Positions 1 to 12,200 of a stretch of 64,000 bases of DNA are shown in pieces. The position numbers and the translations under genes were made by a program. Origin of the DNA: Platycnemis pennipes. Taxonomy: Eukaryota; Arthropoda; Insecta; Odonata; Platycnemididae. The notes under the pieces were generated by a model. That model had not been told where the DNA came from. It saw nothing but the letters and a program-made list of their open reading frames with translations, and searched no databases. Position 1 is the first letter of the stretch. The number at the start of each line of letters is the position of its first letter. Location of the stretch: contig OW121852.1 in assembly GCA_933228895.1 (NCBI GenBank), forward strand, positions 57,454,872 to 57,518,871, read 5' to 3'.

Positions 1-1
1 T

Positions 2-203
2 TTCACTCAAAAGGGGTCTACAGACAGTAGCCCCAGTGCCCCTTCAACTGCTGGAGATTCTCTGCCCCCAGCAATTATTTCTACTGGAAGTGAAACAAAA
101 GCAAGACTGAGTCGAAGGAAAAGTGGCGAAACACATCAAGGATCATCAGAAGTTCCACCAAGTAATCAATCCTTCATTTTACTGGCTGAGATTATTGAAA
201 CTG
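2..203 (+). CDS. SNX13: SNX13 exon a (5' end outside window): linker before PX
   Basis: The open frame starts at base 2; the frame starting at base 1 hits a TAG. It encodes 67 residues rich in Ser, Thr and Pro, ending in FILLAEIIET just before the PX domain. The donor G|GTGAGT at 204 is strong and leaves phase 1, which matches the next exon. The upstream boundary of the exon is not visible. The low-complexity character fits the poorly conserved RGS-PX linker of the family. Confidence 0.85.
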
Positions 204-3200
204 GTGAGTAAAGGAATCATATTTTTTAGTCATTAAGTTATAAGTTTACAAGAATATTGAATATAATAGGATTGCAAGTGATGTTTTAGCAACATAAATT
301 TTTGGGGCATTGATTGAAAATAGGTGACTCAATTTAGTCCTGTATAAACTTTTGTACCATGCGAACCAATGTAAGACATGCACCCCACTTTTATAAGTGT
401 AGAAATAAAAAAAATGGTGGCTTCCTTCATTCTTGTAGGTCGAGGTTTTGGGGACCTGAGAACTTTCATCGAGTACCAAAGACTTTTGTTGCACAGTATG
501 CCACTGGTAGCAGTGGCTTATGACCTGACACATGCCTTGAATACAGCCATTGTTCCTCTGACTAGCACCATGTAACTTTTACAAGTTGTACATACGTATG
601 AATGATACCGAGGAAGTTCTTGTCGAATGGCATAGCGTAACACACAATTTTTAGGTACTTTTCGCCGACAAAACACCTTTAAGCATAAAACTGTGTCAAA
701 ATCTATCCCTTATGTTTTCAGACAGCCATTGTTCTAAGATGGGATAGCTGGCTGATATTTCCCTAAAGGCTCTTCTTTTCCTATTATTATGTACTGAGTA
801 AAGCAGTCATGTTCTTTCTCTAATTCCATATGCACAATTCTGGTACATTGTACTTTCATCCTGCAGCACAATTTCCTATTTCTTCAGAGTCTTTAATCAC
901 TTTCTGTTTTTCACTTGCCATAAAAAAGGCAACTTATTGTACTTATTCATTTTAGAAACAACACAGAGATATATTCCAACTTTCAAAGGAAACTCAAAAA
1001 TTAATAATGTAGCATATGGAAAACAGACATGTATGTAGCGAACGCAATGTACAGACTGGTGAAAGGGTGTTACAGAGAGCATTAATGATGGAACCCCAAG
1101 CAAGCGAACAGTACAGTAAACTTCTGATTTTCCACGCTACTGACTGGTAAAGGGTGCTTGGATAATCGGGAAACATGGATGATCAGATGTTTGATTCTTT
1201 CTGGAATCATTTCTCTACAGTGCACCGCCAAAGTAAATAAACTCCCTAGGAAATAACACAATCTGCCAAATGAAAAGATCAACGCTATAAATTATAGCAT
1301 TTTATTTCAAAAAGGAATACAGTAGAACTGTCCTGGCCATAATTAAATGTTCACAAGCCTCGGGTGGTGGCATGAAGCCTGCTGTAAGACATCAGACCAG
1401 TCGGTAGGTAGGTAGTGAAAGTCACAATTGGAGGAAAATACCAAAAGTTTACTTGCCTTTGAGGCCATAGCTGATACACTGAATCGATTGGCAATGCACA
1501 GAAAATCCACAGCCCAGATAATGCGAGCACGGATAATCAAGAGTTTACTGTACACCCCCTCTACTGACTCATGCTGAGCTTCTAGGGGTCCAGCTATCCT
1601 TAAGACTTCTGGGAAGGGCAAAGAGAAGAACTTGTGTAAGATGCACACCCTCTTCTTCAACTGTGATTTCTGGGAAAAAAAGGTGTGCATGGTACACAGG
1701 TTTTTACGATATTTTGGACAAAGGATGCCATAGTAATGTACATCTTTGGTAGGGAATTGCATTTATAAACCAGAGTGACTCTGAGGTAAAGTTCAGGTTG
1801 GTGCATTGGCTAGTGTTAGCCTCTCATCATGTTCAGCCCAGCTCAAATCCTGTTGGCATTTGCAGATTTTGCATTGGTATATAAATCCAATCTTGATAGC
1901 TGTTGAGAGGAAATACCAAGTCTAGATATATTGTCCATCAGATGGGACATTAAATAGTGAATCTAAGCCAAAAAAAACTATCTATTGATGAACTCTGGGA
2001 AAATGGTCTTTTGTGCTCACCATAGTACAGTAAACCCCCATTAGTTTGAACCCTCTTAATTCGAAATATCGAATAATTCGAAGTTGTGAGCAGTTTCGAC
2101 AAGTGGAAAGGAAATACATATATTTCCTATGCTATTACTATATACTTATACCAGCGTACTTTATAGTACGGATAATTCGAAATACTCTTAATATGTAACT
2201 CGAAGTCAAATTTTGGCCCATGATGACCCAACGTATCGTTTGTTCTGAAACGATTCACCGGGGCAGCGCCATTTGATGGTAATTAGTGCTTATAGTCGTT
2301 GTGATTTTGGTATCGCTTTCTTGAGTATTCGCTACTTTAAAGTGATTCCAAGCTGTTTTGAACATTGCTTTGTGCTTATGGTGCGCTGTGCACCAGCAGC
2401 TGTTTACCCCTGATCAGATATATCTCGAGGGCACACAAATCACGGCCGCTCTGTCCCTAGCTATTTTATGCCTTCCCCTTTCTTCCCCCCAAGCCTCCGC
2501 TTCTCGAGTGATGACTGTAGGATTCAGCATTTGACCATCGCCAGGAAAGGCCACTGTAAAGGCCGACATGATCGCACTTTGGGCCAAGAATTTAAATGGT
2601 CCAATGGGTAGTTTCTGAGATATCAAGTGGCATGGCATTGTGTTTTCGCGCATGAGTGGAGAAGGATAATCAGTTGACGTAGAAGCAGCTGAGAGATGGC
2701 GATCGAACCTCAAACATATTTTTGTGGACTACACACCTAAAGATATTTTTAACATGAATGAAAGTAGAATATTTTACAACCTTTTACTGTGGAGGAAAAA
2801 GAAGTGTGGAGAGACTAACCGTAGTGCTATGTTGCAATTCTGATGGAAGCGAGAAATTACAGCCTCTGGTGATTGGAAAATACAGCAATCCTAGATGTTT
2901 CCAAGGAGTCCAAACTATTCCCTGTGTTTATAGGGCTTACAAAAAAGCTTGGATGACCGCTAAATTATTTCTTGAGTGGCTCTTAATTTTCGAACGAAAG
3001 ATGGCTGGTCGGGATCGAAACATTCATTGTGCTGAACACAGCATTGAAGGGCTCTCACTAAATAATATTATAGTTCTTTTCCTTCTGGCCTATACCACTA
3101 GTTACATGTAACCCCTAGATCAGGGTATAATTTACAGCCTGAAGGGCTCATATACGAAGAAACTAGTGAAGTATTTGATTAGAGAAACCTCAAGAAATAT

Positions 3201-6200
3201 TCCCGCCCATAAAATCGGAAAATGGAATGCGCTGGATGCGATGAGGAACATAGCTGCTTCTTGCGATGAAGTTTCTTACTCAGTTATTGAAAACTGATTC
3301 CGAAAAGCTGGTTTTGGTGAAGGAATTGCATCCAATGACAGTGCCTTCAGTGAATACTTCAACTGTTCCGAAATTCATGGTGAAATAGTGTGTCCAACCA
3401 CTTTTTCAGAATATGTCCATTTCAACGATAACCTGTTAGCCACTTCTGAAGAATGCAATGCTGATGAGAGCACTTCTGGGAAGAAAGCAGACATCAATGG
3501 CTCTGAACGTGGGGAGGAAGTTGGTGATTTAGATGGGGAAGAGGAAGCAGAAAAGCAATTCGAAAATGTGCGATTAAATCGTAAGAAGGCATTTGCAGCA
3601 ATTTCAGATGTGGAAATGGCATTGCATGAAAGACTGGGTGCCGATGGCAATCTAGTGAAAGCAATGGGCATTGTATGTAAACTCTTTCACGAACTACATG
3701 TAAAGAAAAGTAAACAAACTACTTTGGATTCATTTTTTTTAAGCAAGACATGACTTTTTCAAATACGTTTACAGTTCATGATGCAAGTTTTGCAACTAAT
3801 TTATATTCTGTCTCTCAGTAATAAATAGCCTTTATTTCTCTGTAATGAAATTTAATGAATTCAGCGTTTCATTCGCCTTTTCCACACCTCAACGACGAAG
3901 GTAACGTTATTATGTTTTAACTACTGCAGGGAAGGGAGGTCAATCATTTTTTGGCATGGGGCATCATTAACAATTAGTTAAAAATACTCAGGAAATATGA
4001 TGATCAAAAATTTAAACATAGTGTCTTTTTTAGAGAATTTCAAATTGAACAATAAGGTATCTCGCTGGAATTGTTCACCAAAGTCATATTTCTTTCGGGC
4101 ATGCCGAAATTAATCACCTGCTGTAGGTGTGGTGGAGTAATAGTTTCTGGATGGTGTGATGTCCTTTACCATTTTCCCTGCGTAAGCACTTTTATTTGGT
4201 AACCGCTCCTCCCATCTCGCTTTGCATGCATCCCAGATTCCTTTGTTTGCCTCGAATTGCTGACAAGTTATGGTTCTCACAATCAGCTTTGTTTATGCTT
4301 TTCCCATCTACTCTTGTCCCATCTCCCCAAATTCGAATGGGAATCACGAGGTAAGGAAGGCGGAAGATATGGGGACTACTTTTAGGTGGTGTCTGCCTGA
4401 CACTGCTCCAGCAATTTTTTCTTGGGTTGCCTCGAGCTTCTTTCAGAGGGGTAAGGAATACTGGGTTTGTCACCAACCTTGACGTGATGCTCCACCCCTA
4501 CCATCATCTCCCTCTCCCAAACCCCCCCACCATTGGATGCCACCAGAGAAGATGGGCGTGGGAAAGCAATGAGTGAAATGTGATACTTTTGGTTCGCAGT
4601 CGTAACTGATAAGGGACTTAGAGCAGGGAAGGAAGATGATGCAGCAGTTCATCATTTTAGAAAAGTCTTTGGGGAAATGAGATGAGAGCAGGCCGGTAAA
4701 TTTAAAGCCTTTAAATCTACGCCAAAAATTTTGGTGACCTGGAAAATCCACCTTATGTGATATTACTGGGCACATGGCCGAAAACATTCATTTGATTTTT
4801 ATTTTCCACGTGATTGCTTCTGATAGTACATACTTCTCCAACTTAAACTTAAATCTGATAAACGCAAAGAATTTCGGCAATTAACTCCTCATTTTAGTGC
4901 ATATTCTTTGCCTTTTTATCGAAAAATATAGCAGTACGGTGAATATCTCGGAAATATGGGATATTTTCATTAATTTTCAGAAAGCACATTTAGTTCAAAC
5001 CCGGATAATTTGAAGTCCAATTTTTTTGGTCCCTTGAATTTTGAATTAATGAGATTTTACTGTATATGTTAATGTTTTTTTATCTAACTGAATAGATGCT
5101 TTCCAATACTGATTTTAATAACAGGGGAAAGGTTTGGATTCCAGAAATGTTCATTAGTGGATCTCATACCCATATTTTATAATGGTTCATGGTTAATATC
5201 ATTTCTCTTAGGTTTCATGTGCATTCTTGCGTCATCTTTTTGATGTCATAATTGCCAATTTCAATGTCTTTGTATTACAGGTGTCGTGAATGATCGAGGG
5301 AAGACATACGGTATTTATGCTATTCATGTCACTAAACGATATGAATCTGGTCATGAAGAAAAGTGGCATGTTTACCGACGCTACTCGGACTTTTATGACC
5401 TGTATCAGAAGATTAAGGACAGGGTTAGCATGATTTTTGCTTTTGCTTTTTGTGATAAATTTATCTTTGTAGTTATAATTTGATCATTTTTTGTACTTCA
5501 TTTGATTCTGTAAAACATTTTTATATTGTTTAATCATAATAATTGTTCTGTGCTGTTAGCATCTTGGGGCTCATTAAAACTTTTTTGTTAATGAAGAGAT
5601 TGAATTCTTTTTAATCTCAAAGATTATCTGTTTGGTGTATTGAAATATCTGAGATCGAAACATACTATATTTTCTGCTTAAAAATGCTTAATCATAATCT
5701 TAAAAATGCCATTTTTAGTTATAATGATTCATTTTTTAAAATGTTTAAAGTGTATTTTCATTTCATTGCCACTAATAAGGAAAAAGTAAGGAAAATTTTC
5801 TTTAGAAGCTTAAAAATTAGGAGAAAATGCCCTCTCGGGGGTACTGCATTTTTTCCAGTTTTGTTGAAATGGTGGTGCTAGTTCCATGTACAGCGTACCT
5901 TGCAAGCTATCTCTTAGGATTTAGGGGGTATTAGAGTAGACAGGAGGGTTTCAGTCCCTGCGTTGTCATGGTATTTCTCGTTTGGGTTAAAATCCAATCT
6001 GGATGTTTTAATCTTCGGCTCAATTTCGTGGGTTCGAGTCCCGCGCGCATCGTAGTGGTGAAATTCGGTTCATAGTTAATGTTGCTGTTAGTTATCTGCT
6101 ACTGACTAGAAACGATCGTATGTATAAGGCATGGTCTGAGTATTAAGGCGTACTTCATCATTGTTTTCGTGTAAACGTATGGAGCCGTTGGCTCCAGATC

Positions 6201-9200
6201 CTGATGAACTTTTCCAGGCTATTGTGGAGTAGGATTGAAAAAAGGAAATTTTAGGTGGGCGATAATTATTCGGCCGTTTTACCTAATTCTAAGTTGCAGC
6301 GTACTTAAATTGAAAGTACGACTTTTCGGCTTCCGACTTTTTTTGAAGCAAGCATTTAATAGTTACTTGCCACTCGCCCAAGCGGCGGCTTGCAGGGTAT
6401 TGCGTAGATACTAATGTAGTTCTTTTTCAGGTCACCTTGTGCCATATGTTCATTTTAAGTTGGGAAACATGCACTTGCATTCCTTGTTACACATAATTGA
6501 CAATTTCAATTCCAGACATTTTCAAATCAAGAAGTCTGGATTTCAAATCCAGACATGCCTTAGCCAGTTAGTCTTTGAAAGGCTACAGATTACAGTCATA
6601 CCTTTTCTATAGTTGTTATTGGCCATCCCTTTGTGCCAATAAGAAGCATGCTCCACATTTATGTTCTCAGTAAATGTTTCCATACTTCTAAGCCTGTGTT
6701 CACAGCTGTGAGTAGATTCTTATTTAGTTGAATGCCCTCTCCACCTGGGCTGTTTTATTCACTTTATCTTTGCTTTACCCATTGCTGGTCATTCTGCTTC
6801 CCAAGATGGTAAGTCTCTTTTACCTCTTCAAGCTTTTGTTAATTGAGGTGCTGTGGTTGTAGTCTTCATTATTATACTGTGTACCAATACTTTTATTTTC
6901 TTTTATTGATCTTCAGGTGATATCTCACCAATGTCTTTTCAATATTGGCTTGAATCATCTGAAAACCTCTACTTTGACAGATATGTCCTCAGTTAATTAT
7001 TTTTATCAATCTTTTACTGGTTAACGTAAGTTATGATGGACATAAACATTTACATGCAAACTATCTTCCACAGGATCCCTTTTTTTAGTTCCTTATACTT
7101 TCTGTCTGTCATCACTTCATTGAACTGCCTGTTCTCCTCCCTCCTGTGCTGCTTAACCCTTTCGCTACGAACGACATTTTAACACGGCGTAAATTTTTCT
7201 ACGCAAGCGAACGAACGACGTTTTAAAATGGTGTAAATTTTTCTACCCAAACGAATGAACGACGTGTCAAAACGGGGTTGCCACTAAGCTAGCCTTAGCA
7301 GGCCTAAAAGGTGTGTGTTATAAAGGCCTTTTTCTTGGGACGCCATAGGTACCATTTCTCAGTTCACACGAGAGGATTATCTCAACCCTTCGTTGCAGTG
7401 AGCGCCACAGCAGGGGTCTGCGGTCAGTTGCTTATTGGTGCAGTGGAATAACAAACTCAGAAGTTTTTGTGTAATTGGCAAATTGAGCATTATAAGTACA
7501 TTCCTTATGCTTAGCTCTACAACTACAAATTTTAAACTGAGCTCTACCACTATTTTTAACGTAGTTCATGTGTAAAGAAATCTCTGAACTTATATTTGTT
7601 AGTTATTTAGTTGGTTAGTGAGTGATTTTTTCATGGTTTTATTTAGTTAGGGAGTTATTATGTTTTAAGGTTCAACAACTGAATGTTATTTTTCTATGAG
7701 TCGTAGGCCATATTTTTTGTGTGTTTCAAGAAGGATGGGAAATTTTTACATAATCAACATATTTGTACAATATGAATATGATATGTGCAATAATTTCCAA
7801 AAATAAGGGTTCCGTAGACCATATATCTCATGAATTAAAATGGTGAAAATTCTAAGTACCGTTTCTTTGATTCGCGTTCTGATAATGTCAATAGCCTGAA
7901 TAAGGACATTTTAAATTTATAATAATTTTTATAGTTGAAAAATGGTCAAAATGATTTATGAGTGCAAAATAAAATGACAAAATTATTTGTTTAACCATTG
8001 AAATGAGTTTTTTTGCTAGAGATCTTAATATTATTGGTAGAATTTCGTGTAAAAGCTGTTAAGGCACTGTAAAACTAAAATAATTTGTTTCCGATAAAAT
8101 TAATATCGAGGCTGCAGCAACAATGCTTTTAGCAAAACCATTGCATAAACAAATAGTTGACCATGGCGGTATACCATAATGGGCACCACAAGCGGAAAAG
8201 GATAAAGATTACCTCGGCCCGGTGGCCGAGAAAAAGGTTTGATGCCCCTCTGAGTCTCAACCCAAGTTGGGGAAACAGGTACCTGAGAGGATCCTAGCTT
8301 AGTGAAAGCTCTGTACTGGCAACTCAAAGAATATTTTATGGTATTCGTGAGGGAAGTAGCACTTTCTGACATGTGGCTCCGTTGCGAAAGGGTTAACAAA
8401 CATTCTGCCCTGTATCATGTCCTTCATAACACCCTCCCTTATTACCCATTCCATCTACTCACTCTGTCTACTCTTGATCTCTTCAACCTGCCTTGTCTCC
8501 CTAACCATCCACAACACTTCCTTGATTGTCCTCCTTTTTCCTTCGGTAACTTCTCTCCATCCTTTTCCATACCCATATCTCAAATGCTGAGGGTTTTCTC
8601 TGCCTCTTTCCTAGACACATTTAGTATGGATTATATCAATCAATGTGTTATTAATTTTAGTTATCGAATTAAAATTGATATCTGATTTTAGGGAAGTTTT
8701 TTGAAGTACATTGAATTGCCTGCATTGAATGTAAAAGTTCAATCCCTACTCAATGCCCCTGTTGTTCACTCTAAAAAAAATCCTAGTACTGGTTTCACAC
8801 AGCTCTCCTCTCTATTCCTGTATCAGTGAACCTCTTCACATCAACATAATTCTTTCTATTCACAACCTGATAAATTTGCTCTATATATCTCATCTTAGGC
8901 CCTACTTTTCCAATCTTCCCAATCAATTTTTCCTTGATTTCACGTGGCAATCATGTCATGATGTGGCCGATTAGATTGTCTTGCATTCTTTTCAAAGTTT
9001 ACTGTAGCTCCAAATTTAAAAAACCTTCCAGCCCTGATTTTTCTGCAACCATTATTGTTGTGTCCCACTACAATAAAGCAGCATGCTCCATACATAGTTC
9101 TGGTGCATTGTGTACGTACTTCTATGCATGTATTCCCAGCTGTAAGGAGATTCTTCTTTTGGTAGAACATCCTCTTCCCTTGAGCTATTCTCCTTACTTT

Positions 9201-12200
9201 TTCTTTCTTGCATCGTCCATTGCAGGTTGACTAAGCTTTCCAGATAGCAATACTCCTTCACCTCAAGCTTTTTACTAGTTTAATGTTGTCTCTATTTACT
9301 ACTGCATACCTATACCTTGGTTTTCTTTTTATTGATCTGTAGGTGATATTTGGCCATACTCATTTCCAGTTTTAGTGTCTTCTTTAAGCCTCTTTCTGTA
9401 TCTTCTATGACTGCTATGTCATCGACCAAGTATGGAATGCTGATTTTTTTCCCATTTTAATTCTCTTTCAAATACTTTTCTTTTACTTCTTTGATTGATT
9501 TCTCAATGTTGACATTGAGAAAGCCATCACCTTCTTTTTATTCTTGCTTCCTCACTGCTTGGTCCTGATTTGTTCACAGCCACCCAGTTGTTGTATTAAC
9601 TGTGAACAGTTCTTCAGCCATTGAATGGCACTCCCAAGTTCCTTACAATCCTTAGTTTTGAATTCTAATCCAAATTATTTAGTGCCTTCTTCAAATCCAC
9701 ATATGCAACAAACATCTGTTCTTTTTCATTCTCCTCTGTTAGTAGCCAAAGGGCCAGCTTTTTCTATCTCTTGCCCTTGCTTTCCCTGAATCAAAATTGA
9801 TCCTCATCCTGGAACACCTCAGCTTTTCATTCTGTTCTTCTGTAGATGATCCTTGTCAATATCTTTGAGCCGTGTTGTCATTTTTCTGTGACTGTTCATA
9901 TCTAATGCTTCCAGAATGCCTTTTATGTGGCTGTTAATTGTTCATTATTCTGTCTCACTAATAGCAATACTCCTGTTTATCTCTTCAAGCTTTTTGTTTC
10001 CTTGGATTAAAATTGATCTTTCCCTCTGCTGTTTAACTGCATGTAGTGTGGAACAGAATAAGGATTACCCAAACTGCAACTCTTACGTACACACTGGAGG
10101 CAAAAGATGGAAAGAGAATTGGTACTTAAACAATCACTATCATCAGTCCCTGAATGCTGTTGTACAGTAGTTGTCTTGAGTCATTGCTGAATATTTTAAT
10201 ACCTTGGGACAGTTAATAGCTTTGCCACTGAAGCAATAAGGAGTTATATTATGCTGAGCTAACTTGAAACAGAGAAGGAATTGAAAGTCCAGGAACAGAC
10301 CAAATATGAAAATGTCTGTTCTCAGTGATGCACTTAACATAATTTGTGTTTCAAAAGTAAATAATGGCTTTCCAGTTTTCCATTGAATTCTATGGGAAAT
10401 TGCTAAGCTATCATTTACTATGGAGCATTTCCACCACTTCAGGCATGAAACTATCATATTGGTTTTCCTAAGTTTAGTTTCAAATTATTTAAGAATGCTT
10501 AAAAGTTGAATTTCTTTGCTTGATTAGGGAAGAACTAATTATTTTACCTAAAGTGCCCTGCATTAACCCTGTCTCCTCTTTCCCAAATGTCTTAGTTATT
10601 CCTTTTTTTTTGTCATTTGTTTGAATATTGTAATTTTCTTACTTTTTTCTTGTACCATTTAAATGTGAAACTAAATTCTCATTACAAATTGCAATGTTTT
10701 ACTTTGTTGCATTTTGGTGAAAGGCTAGCAACTATTCCTGCAGTTTGTAAATTCTTAAATGTGGGTTTTCTCTACATTTACTTAGTTTGATGATCTCGCC
10801 AAGCTGACTTTCCCTGGAAAACGTACCTTCCACAACATGGAGCGTTGGGTTCTGGAAAGGCGGATGAAAATGCTTAACGATTACCTTCAAATCCTTCTCC
10901 AAGTGGGAGTCATCGACAAACATCCAAATCTGAGAGAGCTCCTGTTGGCCTTCTTTGAGCAGGGTGATTATGACCGGGGACGATCAGGGGTGCCTGCTGT
11001 AGTACGCACGGTAGGCAGTGTTATTAATGTTCATTTAATATGCCATTTAGTCTTAAAAGCTCAATTTAAGGGGATCCAAGTTTGAATCCCAGTCAAGCTG
11101 TATGTTTTTTTCCTCTGTGGAAATCTTGTTATTGACCATTTAGTCTTATTTATTTTAAGGTGCAATTTAAGATTGTTCCCATGCATATTTGTAATTGGTG
11201 AATAAGTTGCTCAGTTTCTTGTGTTTTATCTAAAAATAAATGCATAGATTCTACCAACATATTATTATAAATTTTCAAGTTTTAAATCAAATTATTCATT
11301 TTAAAGAAATTCCATATAAGTTCTCATAGGTGTTTGGATCATAGCATGATTTTTAGGATGATATGCTTCCAAACTGTTGGTTTTTTTCACTTTCAGAGTG
11401 GATGGACGTTCATTTTATCTTATCCTCAACCAGTTTATCAAAAAGCAGCTGCCATTCCCTTGGTACTGGATAAATTCTCTCCAATCTCCTGTATTTTAGG
11501 GGAAGTTTATTTTTTCCATGCTTTTCCCAATCCTGAAATACAATTAGTTGCATTGAAAATCTTGATTGGAACTATAGATTATAATCATATCCTGGTGTAG
11601 CCTTGTGATAACTTTTCCTTCATCTCCTCTCTATGGGTCCATATAATAATCCCTCAAATTTTAGTTACATACAGGGTGTGTATTTTAATAATGAGAATAT
11701 TTTTGTCCTAACGCGATTGTACTCCAGAGTGCGCTCGGATCCGGTTGTAGTCAGCAGTGGGGGCTTTGAGCTTGAAAATGCTCCACTCAGCAGTTGCCTG
11801 CTGGCTTCGGTGGAGGCAAGATCACGCGTGGCGTGGATATCTGCAAACAAGTGTGTGCAAACTCAAAATGCAGCAAAGCATTGAACAGCGTAACGCAATC
11901 AAATTTTGTACTCGCCTTGGAAAATCTGGTGCATCAACGCTGGAAATGATTCAGCAAGCATACAGCAGTGAAAGCTTCAAAAGGGCGGGAGAGAGTGGAG
12001 GACGAGCCCCTTGCAGGTCGCCCATTAACCTCAAGAACCGGAGACAACGAGAAAGTGTGCAACATTTGCTGAACTCGTACAGGCGTATAATTGTTCTTTT
12101 GGTTGCGGAAAAGCTGGGAATGGAAAAATAGGCTGTGCACAAAGTCATCACTGAGGATCTTTGGATGAGCAAGATTTGCGCCAAACTTGTCCCAAAAGTT

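Noticed and set aside
1343..1762. Open frame of 139 codons on the minus strand
   Set aside because: It crosses the right end of the Tigger-type MITE and shows no domain or splice signal; chance frame.
6020..6040. tRNA gene suggested by GGTTCGAGTCC
   Set aside because: No A box at the right distance and no foldable acceptor or anticodon arms.
8100..8399. Possible piggyBac transposase remnant on the minus strand
   Set aside because: No MGGVD, DDD or Cys-rich motif could be read; the element is called from its ends only.
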